Of a DNA stretch of 64,000 nt, positions 22,255 to 32,258 are shown in pieces; positions within the stretch are counted from its first letter, which is position 1; every line of letters begins with the position of its first letter. Under the pieces are notes generated by a model that saw only the letters and a list, made by a program, of their open reading frames with translations, did no database searches and was not told the DNA's origin. The position numbers and the translations under genes were made by a program. The DNA is taken from assembly GCF_001013475.1 (NCBI RefSeq), contig NZ_JZEF01000001.1:124001-188000 (forward strand). The letters are read 5' to 3'. This stretch comes from Xanthomonas arboricola pv. juglandis (lineage in GTDB: Bacteria; Pseudomonadota; Gammaproteobacteria; Xanthomonadales; Xanthomonadaceae).

Positions 22255-23205
22255 ATGGATGTCCTGCTCGCCAATCCCCGTGGTTTCTGTGCCGGTGTCG
22301 ACCGCGCGATCGAGATCGTCAAGCGTGCGATCGAAACGCTGGGCGCGCCGATCTATGTGCGCCATGAAGTGGTACACAACCGTTTTGTGGTCGACGACCT
22401 CAAGCAGCGCGGCGCGGTCTTTGTCGAGGAATTGGACGAGGTGCCCGACAACGCCACGGTGATCTTCAGCGCGCACGGCGTCTCGCAGGCGGTGCGTCAG
22501 GAAGCCGAGCGCCGCGGGCTCAAGGTGTTCGACGCGACCTGCCCGCTGGTGACCAAGGTGCATTTCGAGGTGGCGCGGCATTGCCGGGCCGGCCGCGACG
22601 TGGTGTTGATCGGCCACGCCGGGCATCCGGAAGTGGAAGGCACGATGGGGCAGTGGAGCCGTGAGCGCGGCCCGGGCACGATCTATCTGGTCGAGGACAT
22701 CGAGCAGGTCGCCACGTTGCAGATCCGCCAGCCGGAGAACCTTGCCTACACCACCCAGACCACGCTGTCGGTGGACGACACCATGGGCATCATCGAGGCC
22801 CTGCGTGCGCGCTTCCCGGCGATGCAGGGGCCGCGCCACGACGACATCTGCTACGCCACCCAGAACCGCCAGGATGCGGTGCGCGATCTCGCGCGCCAGT
22901 GCGATCTGGTGCTGGTGGTTGGTTCGCCCAACAGCTCCAATTCCAATCGCCTCAGCGAGCTGGCCCGGCGCGACGGGGTGGAGTCCTACCTGATCGACAA
23001 CGCCGGCGAGATCGACCCGGCCTGGATCGTCGGCAAGCAGCACATCGGCCTGACCGCCGGCGCCTCCGCACCACAGGTGCTGGTCGATGGCGTGCTGGCG
23101 CGGCTGCGCGAGCTGGGCGCCGAGGGTGTGTCCGAGCTGGAAGGCGAGCCGGAATCGATGGTGTTCGCGCTGCCCAAGGAACTGCGGTTGCGTCTGGTCA
23201 GCTGA
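22255..23205 (+). CDS. ispH: 4-hydroxy-3-methylbut-2-enyl diphosphate reductase
   Basis: 316 residues. IspH carries out the last step of the MEP pathway, making IPP and DMAPP from HMBPP with an iron-sulfur cluster. The three conserved cysteines are in GFCAGVDRA (Cys12), [10 protein letters not shown] and ICYATQNRQ. The His residues of VRHEVVHN and [11 protein letters not shown] are also intact. The usual family start [11 protein letters not shown] lies at 22255; an in-frame ATG at 22246 is possible. Upstream, ATTCCCC-type repeats occur around 22225-22241. Confidence 0.97.
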   Translation: MDVLLANPRGFCAGVDRAIEIVKRAIETLGAPIYVRHEVVHNRFVVDDLKQRGAVFVEELDEVPDNATVIFSAHGVSQAVRQEAERRGLKVFDATCPLVTKVHFEVARHCRAGRDVVLIGHAGHPEVEGTMGQWSRERGPGTIYLVEDIEQVATLQIRQPENLAYTTQTTLSVDDTMGIIEALRARFPAMQGPRHDDICYATQNRQDAVRDLARQCDLVLVVGSPNSSNSNRLSELARRDGVESYLIDNAGEIDPAWIVGKQHIGLTAGASAPQVLVDGVLARLRELGAEGVSELEGEPESMVFALPKELRLRLVS

Positions 23206-23345
23206 CAGCGGGTGCTCCGGGCTGGCTGAGCCGGCGTCGAGTGCATGCGGCAAGTCCGGGCGTTTCGCAGTTGCAGGAGGCCATCGTTCGAAGGCCACAG
23301 CGCCGGGCTCGAGGCCGGGATGCGTAGTCCGCCGCCTGGCGGCGA

Positions 23346-23375
23346 TTGACCGGGCACCGGCTCCGCTCCTACAAT
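23346..23375 (+). promoter_or_regulatory. Predicted promoter of tRNA-Thr
   Basis: TTGACC (23346-23351), 18-base spacer, TACAAT (23370-23375), ten bases before the tRNA 5' end. Same hexamers as the rplU promoter. Confidence 0.7.
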
Positions 23376-23384
23376 TCACGGCTC

Positions 23385-23460
23385 GCCGGAATAGCTCAGT
23401 TGGTAGAGCGGCGCATTCGTAATGCGTAGGTCGTAGGTTCGATTCCTATTTCCGGCACCA
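23385..23460 (+). tRNA. tRNA-Thr (anticodon CGT), CCA encoded
   Basis: 76-base cloverleaf. Acceptor arms GCCGGAA and TTCCGGC pair fully; D-loop sequence AGTTGGTAGA and T-arm GGTTCGATTCC are canonical. The anticodon stem is GCGCA/TGCGT and its loop TTCGTAA places CGT as anticodon, reading ACG threonine codons. The 3' CCA is encoded. No second tRNA lies next to it. Confidence 0.97.
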
Positions 23461-23769
23461 TCGCTTCAGCACTGGGTCGACCATTGGTCGGCCCAGTTGC
23501 GTTTTGGGCCGATCACGCACATCCCGGCGCTGCGCCGCCATATACGCCGCACATCACGCAGGCCTCAATCGATGGCCGCAACCGCATCTTTGCCGCCCCG
23601 CGCAGCGCTGCGACAACATGTCGCACAGTTTTGCGCGCATTAATTGCGACAGATCATTGCCGATGGGTTTCGTGCAGGTGCAGCAAAGTCTAAAATCAGG
23701 GAGCTAACTCGTGTCTTCGGTCTGCGTGGCCGCCTTCCCCCGGGAAGCGCGCCTTCAGGACGAGTCCAC
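23461..23769 (+). other. tRNA-Thr to cyoA intergenic region (309 bases)
   Basis: Contains no supported gene. It carries a dyad at 23609-23625 with a further half-site at 23645-23651, both upstream of the cyo operon. The cyoA frame is open back to 23644 but the lipoprotein signal starts later. Confidence 0.55.
23609..23625. promoter_or_regulatory. Dyad TGCGACA-ACA-TGTCGCA upstream of cyoABCD
   Basis: Perfect 7-bp inverted repeat with 3-base spacer; a third copy of TGCGACA lies at 23645-23651. It fits the pattern GCGNC-N5-GNCGC that I recall for RegA/PrrA-type redox response regulators, whose Pseudomonas homologue RoxR controls terminal oxidases. Assignment to such a regulator is inference. 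Confidence 0.5.
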
Positions 23770-24753
23770 ATGGATACGACGAACGAGGCTGGCGTTCCTT
23801 CGCACTTGGATCGACCGATGATTCCGTTGAAACATCTCGGGCGTGTACTTCGTCCAGGCCTGATGCTGCCGTTCCTGCTGTTGGCAGGCTGCAACTCGGC
23901 CATTCTCAATCCGAAAGGCCAGATCGGCCACGACGAGAAGCAGCTGCTGATCACCTCGGTCGTGCTGATGCTGATCGTGGTCATCCCGGTGATCGTGATG
24001 ACGATTGCGTTCGCGTGGAAATATCGCGCGTCCAACACGAAGGCGCGCTACGAGCCGGACTGGTCGCACTCCACCGCCATCGAAGTGGTGGTGTGGTCGA
24101 TCCCCTGCGTGATCATCCTGGTGCTGGCGGTGCTGACCTGGCGCTCCTCGCACGCGCTGGACCCGTACCGGCCGCTGGATTCGGACGTCAAGCCGATCAC
24201 CATCGAAGCGGTGTCGCTGGACTGGAAGTGGATGTTCATCTACCCGGACCAGAACATCGCCACGGTCAACGAGATCGCGTTCCCGGTGCATACGCCGCTG
24301 AACTTCAAGATCACCTCCGATACGGTGATGAACTCGTTCTTCATCCCGCACCTGGGCACGATGATCTACGCGATGGCCGGCATGGAAACCAAGCTGCACC
24401 TGGTGGCCAACGAGCCGGGCGAATACTTCGGCCTGTCGACCAACTACAGCGGTCACGGCTTCTCGAAGATGAGCTTCAAGGCGCATGCGGTCGATCAGGC
24501 CGGCTTCGATGCGTGGGTGGCCAAGGTCAAGGCATCGCCGACCGCGTTGAACGCCGCCGAGTACCAGGTGCTGGCGGCCAACCGCAACGACAAGGAACAG
24601 TATCCGGTCACCTACTACTCGTCGGTGCAGGACGGCATGTTCCGCTCGCTCGTCGACAAATACATGAATGGTCCGGGCCATAACAAAGGCCATGGCGACC
24701 ATCAGGCAGCGGCTGCAGAGCCGGTTGCCATGTGCACTTCTGGAGACAAGTGA
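23770..24753 (+). CDS. cyoA: Cytochrome bo3 ubiquinol oxidase subunit II
   Basis: 327 residues from the ATG at 23770; Met17 at 23818 is an alternative that would give a shorter signal peptide. The lipobox LLAGC makes the protein a lipoprotein (Cys41 from the first Met). Two transmembrane helices follow (about 60-85 and 105-125), then the cupredoxin-like periplasmic domain with [13 protein letters not shown], typical of CyoA. The CuA ligands of cytochrome c oxidase subunit II are absent, which points to a quinol oxidase. First gene of cyoABCD; its stop overlaps the cyoB start by one base. Confidence 0.95.
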   Translation: MDTTNEAGVPSHLDRPMIPLKHLGRVLRPGLMLPFLLLAGCNSAILNPKGQIGHDEKQLLITSVVLMLIVVIPVIVMTIAFAWKYRASNTKARYEPDWSHSTAIEVVVWSIPCVIILVLAVLTWRSSHALDPYRPLDSDVKPITIEAVSLDWKWMFIYPDQNIATVNEIAFPVHTPLNFKITSDTVMNSFFIPHLGTMIYAMAGMETKLHLVANEPGEYFGLSTNYSGHGFSKMSFKAHAVDQAGFDAWVAKVKASPTALNAAEYQVLAANRNDKEQYPVTYYSSVQDGMFRSLVDKYMNGPGHNKGHGDHQAAAAEPVAMCTSGDK

Positions 24754-26753
24754 TGCTAGGCAAACTTACGATCGAGGCGGTTCCGTACCACGAGCCGATC
24801 ATCATGGTCGCACTCGGTGGTGCCGGCCTGCTCGGCCTGCTCATCGCGGGCGCCATCACCAAGTACAAGCTGTGGGGCTACCTGTGGAACGAGTGGTTCA
24901 CCTCAGTGGATCACAAGCGCATTGGTGTGATGTACATCATCGTGGCGCTGGTCATGTTGCTGCGCGGCTTCGCCGATGCGGCGATGATGCGCACCCAGCA
25001 GGCGCTGGCGGGTAACGGCGGCGAAGGTGTGCTGCCGCCGCACCACTACGACCAGATCTTCACCGCGCACGGCGTGATCATGATCTTCTTCATGGCCATG
25101 CCGTTCATGACCGGCCTGTTGAACCTGATCGTTCCGCTGCAGATCGGCGCACGCGACGTGGCGTTCCCGTTCCTGAACTCGCTGAGCTTCTGGCTGTTCG
25201 TGGCCGGTGCGGCGCTGATCAACATCTCGCTGGGTGTCGGCGAATTCGCGCAGACCGGCTGGCTGGCCTATCCGCCGTTGTCTGGGCTGGAATACAGTCC
25301 GGGGGTCGGTGTCGATTACTACATCTGGGCGTTGCAGGTCTCAGGCCTGGGCACCTTGCTGACCGGCATCAACTTCTTCGTGACGATCATGCGGATGCGC
25401 GCGCCGGGCATGACCCTGATGCGCATGCCGATCTTCACCTGGACCGCGCTGATCACCAACATCCTGATCATCGCCGCATTCCCGATCCTGACCGTGGCGC
25501 TGGCGCTGCTGGGTGCCGACCGTTACCTGGGCACGCACTTCTTCACCAATGACGGTGGCGGCAACGCCATGATGTACGTCAACCTGATCTGGATCTGGGG
25601 TCACCCGGAAGTCTATATCCTGATCCTGCCGGCGTTCGGCATCTTCTCCGAGTTGATCGCGACCTACAGCCGCAAGCGCCTGTTCGGCTACACCTCGATG
25701 GTCTACGCGACCTCGTGCATTGGCGTGCTGTCGTTCGTGGTGTGGTTGCACCACTTCTTCACCATGGGCTCGGGTGCCAACGTCAATGCGTTCTTCGGCA
25801 TCACGACGATGATCATCTCGATCCCGACCGGCGTGAAGATCTTCAACTGGCTGTTCACCATGTTCCGCGGCCGTGTGCACATGACCTCGCCGGTGTTGTG
25901 GACGATAGGCTTCATCATCACCTTCACCATCGGCGGAATGACCGGCGTGATGCTGGCGATCCCGGCCGTGGACTTCGTGCTGCACAACAGCCTGTTCCTG
26001 ATCGCCCACTTCCATAACGTGATCATCGGCGGCGTGGTGTTCGGTTACCTGGCCGGCCTGACCTACTGGTTCCCGAAGGCGTTCGGCTTCAAGCTCAACG
26101 AGAAGATCGGCAAGGCCTCGTTCTGGTGCTGGATCATCGGCTTCTTCGTGGCCTTCATGCCGCTGTACGTGCTCGGCTTCATGGGCATGACCCGTCGCAT
26201 GAACACCTACAACCACCCCGAGTGGGCGCCGTGGCTGTACGTCGCTGCGGCCGGTGCTGCGATCATCGGCCTGGGTATCTTCCTGAACCTGGTGCAGATC
26301 GGTTACAGCGTCTGGAAGCGCAAGGAGCACATGGACTACACGGGCGATCCGTGGGATGGCCGTACGCTGGAGTGGGCCACCTCCTCGCCGCCGCCGTTCT
26401 ACAACTTCGCCGTGCTGCCGCACATCGACGACCGCGATCAGTTCTGGGCCGACAAGCAGAACGGCAAGGGCTGGGTGCGTCCGTCCAAGTACGAGGCGAT
26501 CCACATGCCGCGCAATACCGGGGCAGGCGTGTATATCGGTGCCTTCAGCGTGCTGATGGGCTTCGGTCTGATCTGGCACATCTGGTGGCTGGCCATCATC
26601 GGCCTGGTCGGCATGATCGGCAGCTTCATTGCGCGCACCTTCGATGACGACATCGATTACTGGGTGCCGGCCGACGAAGTGGAGCGCATCGAAAACGCGC
26701 GCTTTGCCCTGCTCGAACAGCAACATGCGGCGCAGGCCGCGAAGGTGGTATGA
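24753..26753 (+). CDS. cyoB: Cytochrome bo3 ubiquinol oxidase subunit I
   Basis: 666 residues with about 15 transmembrane helices. It holds the low-spin heme, the high-spin heme and CuB, reduces O2 to water and pumps protons. Ligand motifs visible: [12 protein letters not shown] (heme His), [13 protein letters not shown] (CuB His and the crosslinked Tyr), WLHHFF (two CuB His) and [10 protein letters not shown] (heme His pair). N-terminal [10 protein letters not shown] is conserved. Start at 24753 ([10 protein letters not shown]) overlaps the cyoA stop; cyoC overlaps the end by four bases. Confidence 0.97.
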   Translation: MLGKLTIEAVPYHEPIIMVALGGAGLLGLLIAGAITKYKLWGYLWNEWFTSVDHKRIGVMYIIVALVMLLRGFADAAMMRTQQALAGNGGEGVLPPHHYDQIFTAHGVIMIFFMAMPFMTGLLNLIVPLQIGARDVAFPFLNSLSFWLFVAGAALINISLGVGEFAQTGWLAYPPLSGLEYSPGVGVDYYIWALQVSGLGTLLTGINFFVTIMRMRAPGMTLMRMPIFTWTALITNILIIAAFPILTVALALLGADRYLGTHFFTNDGGGNAMMYVNLIWIWGHPEVYILILPAFGIFSELIATYSRKRLFGYTSMVYATSCIGVLSFVVWLHHFFTMGSGANVNAFFGITTMIISIPTGVKIFNWLFTMFRGRVHMTSPVLWTIGFIITFTIGGMTGVMLAIPAVDFVLHNSLFLIAHFHNVIIGGVVFGYLAGLTYWFPKAFGFKLNEKIGKASFWCWIIGFFVAFMPLYVLGFMGMTRRMNTYNHPEWAPWLYVAAAGAAIIGLGIFLNLVQIGYSVWKRKEHMDYTGDPWDGRTLEWATSSPPPFYNFAVLPHIDDRDQFWADKQNGKGWVRPSKYEAIHMPRNTGAGVYIGAFSVLMGFGLIWHIWWLAIIGLVGMIGSFIARTFDDDIDYWVPADEVERIENARFALLEQQHAAQAAKVV

Positions 26754-27379
26754 CCATGTCTTCCTCGACCACGCTTGACCACGCCGCCCACGCGGGCGGC
26801 CACGACGACCACGAACATCACGACGCCGGTGGCAACACCGTCTTCGGGTTCTGGGTCTACCTGATGAGCGACTGCCTGCTGTTCGCCGGTCTGTTCGCCA
26901 CTTATGCGGTGCTCTCGGGCGCCACGGTGGATGGACCGACCGCCAAGGAGCTGTTCGACCTGAAGTTCGTGCTGGTGGAAACCTTCCTGCTGTTGTTCAG
27001 CAGCCTGAGCTTCGGCGTTGCGATGATTTCCGCGCACAAGCGCAGCATGACCGGGCTGTACGCCTGGCTGGGTGTCACCGCACTGCTGGGTATCGGCTTC
27101 CTGTGCATGGAAGTGTGGGAGTTCAACCATCTGATCCATGAAGGGGCGGGTCCGGGGCGCAGCGCGTTCCTGTCGGCCTTCTTCACCCTGGTGGGCACGC
27201 ACGGCCTGCACGTGGCCTCGGGTCTGTTGTGGATGGCAGTGCTGGTGATCCAGATCTCCAAGAACGGCCTGACCCCGCGCAACAGCACGCGTCTGGCCTG
27301 CCTGAGCCTGTTCTGGCATTTCCTGGACATCATCTGGATCGGTGTGTTCACCGTCGTCTACCTGCTGGGAGCGCTGTAA
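26750..27379 (+). CDS. cyoC: Cytochrome bo3 ubiquinol oxidase subunit III
   Basis: 209 residues with five predicted transmembrane helices, as for CyoC. The His-rich N-terminal segment [15 protein letters not shown] precedes the first helix. [10 protein letters not shown] and [11 protein letters not shown] are conserved with subunit III. The ATG overlaps the cyoB stop (ATGA); Met3 at 26756 is an alternative start. Probably stabilises the complex. Confidence 0.95.
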   Translation: MTMSSSTTLDHAAHAGGHDDHEHHDAGGNTVFGFWVYLMSDCLLFAGLFATYAVLSGATVDGPTAKELFDLKFVLVETFLLLFSSLSFGVAMISAHKRSMTGLYAWLGVTALLGIGFLCMEVWEFNHLIHEGAGPGRSAFLSAFFTLVGTHGLHVASGLLWMAVLVIQISKNGLTPRNSTRLACLSLFWHFLDIIWIGVFTVVYLLGAL

Positions 27380-27714
27380 TGGCCAATCACCACGCGCATG
27401 AAACCGCTGCCGACGCACATGCCGGCGGCCTGAAGTCCTACCTGATCGGCTTTGTGATGGCCGTGATCCTCACCGTCATCCCGTTTGCGATGGTGATGAG
27501 CGGGGCGTTCTCCAAGGGCGTCACCGTCATCGTGATCTCGCTGATGGCCGCAGTGCAGATGCTGGTGCACATGGTGTACTTCCTGCACATGGATCGCTCG
27601 CCCGAGCAGCGCTCCAACGTGCAGGTGGGCCTGTTCTCGCTGCTGATCATCGGCATCGTGATCGTCGGTTCGCTGTGGGTGCTGCACAACATGAACGTCA
27701 ACATGATGCATTGA
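27379..27714 (+). CDS. cyoD: Cytochrome bo3 ubiquinol oxidase subunit IV
   Basis: 111 residues with three transmembrane helices and the motif HMVYFLHMDRS near residue 70 that is diagnostic for CyoD. The ATG shares its A with the cyoC TAA stop. The operon ends with a strong terminator, so no cyoE (heme O synthase) gene follows; heme O synthesis must be encoded elsewhere. Confidence 0.95.
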   Translation: MANHHAHETAADAHAGGLKSYLIGFVMAVILTVIPFAMVMSGAFSKGVTVIVISLMAAVQMLVHMVYFLHMDRSPEQRSNVQVGLFSLLIIGIVIVGSLWVLHNMNVNMMH

Positions 27715-27762
27715 GACGGCGCTGTGCCGGATCACGGCACGCCGGATCGAAGCATGCTGGAC

Positions 27763-27794
27763 AAAAAGCCGCCGGGTCACCGGCGGCTTTTTTG
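27763..27794 (+). terminator. Intrinsic terminator of cyoABCD
   Basis: Stem AAGCCGCCGG (27766-27775) / CCGGCGGCTT (27780-27789) with loop GTCA and a T run to 27793. Confidence 0.92.
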
Positions 27795-27894
27795 TGTGTG
27801 AATCGCTGCGCAGCATGACCTATGGCATACGGGGAAGCGCGGGCAGGCGCTTAGCATCGTGGGCTTGCCTGTTCCAGGTCCCTGCGGAGTTGCG

Positions 27895-29775
27895 ATGAAG
27901 ATCCCCACCTTGTTGTCCGTGTCGTTGCTGGCGGCACTGTCGTTGCCTGCGGCCGCACAAACTGCCGCGCCGCAGGATGTGCCGTTCGACGGCACCTTGA
28001 AGATCGACGTCGATGCGACCGATCTGGCTCATCGCATCTTCAAGGTCAAAACCACCATGCCGGCCCGGCCGGGCCCGATGACGCTGCTGTATCCGCAGTG
28101 GATTCCCGGCAATCACTCGCCGACCGGGCCGATCGACAAGCTCGCCGGTCTGGTGATCAAGGTCGATGGCAAGGTGGTGCCGTGGAAGCGCGACCAGTTC
28201 GATGTGTATGCCTTCACCGTGGACGTGCCGCAGGGCGCCAGCGAGCTAGTGGCCGAGTTCAAGTTCCTCTCGCCGCAAGCCCCCAACCAGGGCCGGGTGA
28301 TGATGACCCCGGAGATGCTCAACCTGCAGTGGAACACCACGGCGCTGTATCCGGCCGGCGTCTTCGCACGCAACATCAAGGCCCAGGCCAGCGTCACCTT
28401 GCCAGCCGGCTGGAGCTATGCCACGGCGCTGGAGACCGACCGCCGGGTTGGCGACACGGTGACCTTCAAGCCGATCGACTTCGACGATCTGGTCGACTCG
28501 CCGATGTTTGCGGGCAAGTACTACAAGCGCGTGGAGCTGAGCGGCGGCAAGCAGCCGGTCTACCTCAACGTGTTCGCCGACGAGGCCAAGTCGCTGGAGG
28601 CCAAGCCCGAGCAGATCAAGGCGCATGCGTCGCTGGTGCAGCAGATGGACAAGCTCTACGGCGCGCGGCATTTCGACCACTACGAATTCCTGCTGGCGCT
28701 GACCAAGAAGTTGGGTGGCATCGGCCTGGAGCACCATCGCTCCAGCGAAAACAGCGGCGTGCCGACCTACTTCACCGAGTGGGACAAGAGCTGGACCGGT
28801 CGCGATCTGCTCGCGCACGAGTTCAACCATTCCTGGAACGGCAAGTACCGCCGTGGTGCCGACCTGGCCACGCCCAACTTCAACGTGCCGATGGGTGACA
28901 GCCTGCTGTGGCTTTACGAAGGCCAGACCCAGTTCTGGGGCGAAGTGATGGCTGCGCGTTCGGGCCTGTGGACGCAGGATCAGGCGCGCGAGATGCTGGC
29001 CGGCGTGGCGGCGAACTACGAGCGCGGTCGCCCCGGCATGGCTTGGCGCACCGTGCAGGACACCACCAACGACCCGACCATGTCGATGCGCCGGCCCAAG
29101 GCCTACCGTAGCTATCAGATGGCCGAGGACTATTATTCCGGCGGCCAGATGATGTGGCTGGAAGTGGACAGCAAGCTGCGCGCGCTGACCAACAACAAGC
29201 GTTCCATCGACGATTTCGGCAAGGCCTTCTTCGGCATGAAGAACGGCGACTGGGACGTCAACCCGTACACCTTCGACGACATCGTCGCCACGCTCAATGG
29301 CATCGCCGCCTACGACTGGGCGAGCCTGTTGCGCAGCCGCATGGACGGGCATGGTTCCTTGAACGGCGGTATCGAAGCCAACGGCTGGAAGCTGGTCTAC
29401 AACGAGGAGCCGAACCTGGCCACCAAGGCCGACGAGAGCGACGACAAGGACGCCAGCCTGACCTATTCGCTTGGCGTGTCCCTGAAGGCCTCTGGCGATA
29501 TCGGCGATGTGCTGTGGGACGGCCCGGCCTTCAATGCCGGCCTGATCGCCGGCAACACCATCGTGGCGGTCAACGGCCGCGCCTTCAGCAGTGAGGTGAT
29601 CAAGGACGCGATCAAGGCGGCCAAGGGCACCACCGCGCCGATCGAACTGCTGGTCAAGCGCCTGGATCGCTACGACACCGTGCGCATCGATTACCACGGC
29701 GGCCTGCTATATCCGCATCTGGAACGCATCCCCGGCAAGCCGGATCACCTGAGCGAGTTGTACAAGCCGCGCTGA
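27895..29775 (+). CDS. M61-family metallopeptidase (glycyl aminopeptidase type) with PDZ domain
   Basis: 626 residues. Signal peptide MKIPTLLSVSLLAAL to AAAQ indicates periplasmic location. The N-terminal beta domain (about 30-190) is followed by the catalytic domain with zinc motif HEFNHSWNGKYRR (His308, Glu309, His312) and the third-ligand region LWLYEGQTQFWGE (Glu342). A PDZ domain sits at about 490-590 (GDVLWDGPAFNAGLIAGNTIVAVNG). This order matches M61 peptidases, which remove N-terminal residues, preferably Gly or Ala. Start at 27895 gives a proper signal peptide; the 12 codons before it are not needed. Confidence 0.92.
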   Translation: MKIPTLLSVSLLAALSLPAAAQTAAPQDVPFDGTLKIDVDATDLAHRIFKVKTTMPARPGPMTLLYPQWIPGNHSPTGPIDKLAGLVIKVDGKVVPWKRDQFDVYAFTVDVPQGASELVAEFKFLSPQAPNQGRVMMTPEMLNLQWNTTALYPAGVFARNIKAQASVTLPAGWSYATALETDRRVGDTVTFKPIDFDDLVDSPMFAGKYYKRVELSGGKQPVYLNVFADEAKSLEAKPEQIKAHASLVQQMDKLYGARHFDHYEFLLALTKKLGGIGLEHHRSSENSGVPTYFTEWDKSWTGRDLLAHEFNHSWNGKYRRGADLATPNFNVPMGDSLLWLYEGQTQFWGEVMAARSGLWTQDQAREMLAGVAANYERGRPGMAWRTVQDTTNDPTMSMRRPKAYRSYQMAEDYYSGGQMMWLEVDSKLRALTNNKRSIDDFGKAFFGMKNGDWDVNPYTFDDIVATLNGIAAYDWASLLRSRMDGHGSLNGGIEANGWKLVYNEEPNLATKADESDDKDASLTYSLGVSLKASGDIGDVLWDGPAFNAGLIAGNTIVAVNGRAFSSEVIKDAIKAAKGTTAPIELLVKRLDRYDTVRIDYHGGLLYPHLERIPGKPDHLSELYKPR

Positions 29776-30158
29776 GTGGCGGCCGCCGGCTCGCAGCCGT
29801 TGAAGCGGGCAATGGCAAGACCTGGAGCTACATGACCGGCTGCGATCGATCATGCGGCTCCAGACGCTGGTCTTGGTCGGTACCGATGCCGGTGCCGACC
29901 GACCAAAAGACATCGCGCCAGCCAAACGCTCGGCGCCATCGATGTCCGAATGAAAACGCAGCAGCAGGCATGCGCGGTTGCATCCAGTCCTGCGCCGCCG
30001 CAGCCTGGCCGATTCCCGATTCCCGATTCCCGATTCCCGATTCCCGATTCCCGAATCCCGAATCCCGAATCCCGAATCCCGAATCCCGAGCCAGCGTCGC
30101 GCATCCTGAGACCGACGCCGACTATCCTGTCGCTCCAGAAGCGATTGGTTAACTGACG
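29776..30158. other. M61 peptidase to radA intergenic region (383 bases)
   Basis: No gene supported. It contains the heptanucleotide array at 30011-30087. Otherwise nothing recognisable was seen; the region directly before radA (30088-30158) probably carries its promoter. Confidence 0.55.
30011..30087. repeat. Heptanucleotide array, 6 x GATTCCC then 5 x GAATCCC
   Basis: Eleven head-to-tail 7-base units without interruption: six GATTCCC (30011-30052) followed by five GAATCCC (30053-30087). GATTCCC and GAATCCC differ at one base. The array ends 71 bases before the radA start, so copy-number change by slippage could alter promoter spacing. Confidence 0.92.
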
Positions 30159-31550
30159 ATGGCGAAGGCGAAAACGGCCTATGTCTGCGGCGAGTGCGGC
30201 GCCGAATACAATAAGTGGCAGGGGCAATGCACCGAGTGCGGGGTGTGGAACACGCTCAGCGAGATCGTGCTCGAAAGCGCCACGCCCGGCGGCAAGGCCT
30301 CGCCTGCGGCATCGCGGCGTAGCGGCTGGGCCGGCAAGGCCGAGGCGCCCAAGATCACCGCGCTCAAGGACGTGCAGCAGTCCGAGCAGGCGCGCGTGTC
30401 CACTGGCATTGGCGAGTTTGATCGGGTACTGGGCGGCGGTCTGGTCGAAGGCGCGGTGGTGCTGATCGGTGGCGACCCCGGCATCGGCAAGTCGACGCTG
30501 TTGCTGCAGGCGCTGGCGAGCATGGCCAGCACGCTGCCGGTGCTGTACGTCACCGGCGAGGAATCGCTGGCGCAGGTGGCCGGGCGCGCGGTGCGGCTGG
30601 ATCTGCCGTTGGAGGGCCTGAACGCGCTGGCCGAAACCGGCATCGAAAACATCCTGCAGCATGCCAGCGTGGCGCGCCCGAAGCTGATCGTGGCCGACTC
30701 GGTACAGACGCTGTGGACCGAGTCGCTGACTGCAGCGCCGGGCTCGGTCAGCCAGGTACGCGAGAGCGCGGCGCGGCTGGTGCGCTATGCCAAGGAGACC
30801 GGCACCGCGGTGTTCCTGGTCGGCCATGTGACCAAGGAAGGCGGCATCGCCGGCCCGCGCGTGCTGGAGCATATGGTCGATGCGGTGCTGTACTTCGAAG
30901 GCGAGAGCGGCAGCCGGTTCCGGCTGTTGCGCGCGTTCAAGAACCGCTTCGGTGCGGTTAACGAGCTGGGCGTGTTCGCGATGGGCGAGAAGGGCCTCAA
31001 GGAGGTCTCCAATCCGTCGGCGATCTTCCTGTCCGGCGGCAGCACCCAGCAACCGGGCAGCTGCGTGATGGTCACCCGCGAAGGTACCCGTCCGCTGATG
31101 GTGGAGGTGCAGGCGCTGGTGGACGCCTCGCCGCTGTCCAATCCGCGGCGCGTGGCAGTGGGTCTGGAGCAGAACCGGCTGGCGATGCTGCTGGCGGTGC
31201 TGCACCGCCACGGCGGCATCGTGGTGGGCGACCAGGACGTGTTCGTCAACGTGGTCGGCGGTATCCGTGTGCAGGAAACCGCCGCCGACCTGCCGGTGCT
31301 GCTGGCGGTGTTGTCCTCGCTGCGCGACCGGCCGCTGTCCGAGAAGACCATCGCCTTTGGCGAAGTGGGGCTGTCCGGCGAGATCCGGCCGGTACCCAAC
31401 GGCGAGGACCGTCTGAAAGAGGCCGCCACCCATGGCTTCAAGCGCGCGATCGTGCCCAAGGCCAACGCGCCCAAGACCACCAGCATCAAGGGCATGGAGA
31501 TCGTTGCGGTGGAGCGGCTGAGCCAGGCACTGGAAGCGGCGGCCGAGTGA
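30159..31550 (+). CDS. radA: DNA repair protein RadA (Sms)
   Basis: 463 residues, typical length. RadA is a hexameric helicase-like ATPase that promotes branch migration in recombinational repair. N-terminal C4 zinc finger CGECGAEYNKWQGQCTECG, Walker A GGDPGIGKST near residue 105, the RadA-specific KNRFGAVNELGVF motif near 263, and the C-terminal Lon-like domain with GLSGEIRPVPNGEDRLKEA. Start at 30159 (MAKAKTAYVCGEC). Monocistronic in this view. Confidence 0.97.
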   Translation: MAKAKTAYVCGECGAEYNKWQGQCTECGVWNTLSEIVLESATPGGKASPAASRRSGWAGKAEAPKITALKDVQQSEQARVSTGIGEFDRVLGGGLVEGAVVLIGGDPGIGKSTLLLQALASMASTLPVLYVTGEESLAQVAGRAVRLDLPLEGLNALAETGIENILQHASVARPKLIVADSVQTLWTESLTAAPGSVSQVRESAARLVRYAKETGTAVFLVGHVTKEGGIAGPRVLEHMVDAVLYFEGESGSRFRLLRAFKNRFGAVNELGVFAMGEKGLKEVSNPSAIFLSGGSTQQPGSCVMVTREGTRPLMVEVQALVDASPLSNPRRVAVGLEQNRLAMLLAVLHRHGGIVVGDQDVFVNVVGGIRVQETAADLPVLLAVLSSLRDRPLSEKTIAFGEVGLSGEIRPVPNGEDRLKEAATHGFKRAIVPKANAPKTTSIKGMEIVAVERLSQALEAAAE

Positions 31551-31747
31551 TGCCGGCGCAGCAGGGGAGCGACTGTCGGCACAGGCGTCGCTCTGCACGC
31601 GATGAGCTGACCCCGCCCCCCCGCGCAGTGGACGGTATGGCCGCCTGCGCCATGCCGGAATGACATCAATGAAGTTTCGGGCTGGCCGCCGCCAGCTCCG
31701 GTGACCGTCCGTCGGCCAGCAGGTCGCGATCTGCCATTCGTCGATAA

Positions 31748-31759
31748 GAAAACGTTTTC
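31748..31759. promoter_or_regulatory. Palindrome GAAAACGTTTTC upstream of the DUF805 gene
   Basis: Perfect 12-bp palindrome with a central CG, the style of LacI/PurR/CcpA-family operators, 91 bases before the DUF805 start. Surrounding sequence 31551-31850 shows no gene. Confidence 0.45.
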
Positions 31760-31850
31760 AGCGCAGGGCGGCTATGGCAACATGCGCGGCCCGTTGCACT
31801 GTGCACCGGATCACGGACAGCGCTCACTGCGCGTTATCAGGAGAAACACG

Positions 31851-32237
31851 ATGGAATGGATGTTGTTGCCACTCAAGCGCTACGCCGACTTCAATGGCCG
31901 CTCGCGCCGCAAGGAATATTGGATGTTCATGCTGCTGCAGGCGATCGTCCTGCTGGTGTTGGGCGGCCTGTTCGGCATTGCGGCTGCACTGATGGGCGGC
32001 GAGAACGGTCCTGGTGCACTGGCATGGCTGGTTGCTGCCGTCATGGGGATCGTGGTGCTGGCATTGATTGTGCCGAGCATTGCAGTGACCGTGCGTCGCT
32101 TGCACGACCAGGGCAAGTCGGGCTGGTTCTATCTGATCAGCCTGGTGCCGTACGTCGGCGGCTTCATCGTGCTGGTCTTCATGTGCCTGGAAGGCACGCC
32201 CGGCCCGAACGAGTACGGCGAGAATCCCAAGCAGTAA
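31851..32237 (+). CDS. DUF805 inner-membrane protein
   Basis: 128 residues. N-terminal MEWMLLPLKRYADFNGRSRRKEYWMF and the later VRRLHDQGKSGWFYLISLVPYVG are DUF805 (YhaH/YhaI-like) signatures. Four hydrophobic helices are predicted. A good ribosome binding site (caggaga) precedes the start at 31851. The end EGTPGPNEYGENPKQ is typical. Function of the family is unknown. Confidence 0.9.
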   Translation: MEWMLLPLKRYADFNGRSRRKEYWMFMLLQAIVLLVLGGLFGIAAALMGGENGPGALAWLVAAVMGIVVLALIVPSIAVTVRRLHDQGKSGWFYLISLVPYVGGFIVLVFMCLEGTPGPNEYGENPKQ

Positions 32238-32258
32238 CCGGGTGCAAGGCCTGATCGA

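Noticed and set aside
23770-27714. aa3-type cytochrome c oxidase operon
   Set aside because: Subunit II lacks the CuA-binding cysteines and the gene order and CyoD motif fit a bo3 quinol oxidase.
30011-30087. Possible CRISPR array
   Set aside because: Seven-base units without spacers; no cas genes nearby. It is a simple tandem repeat.
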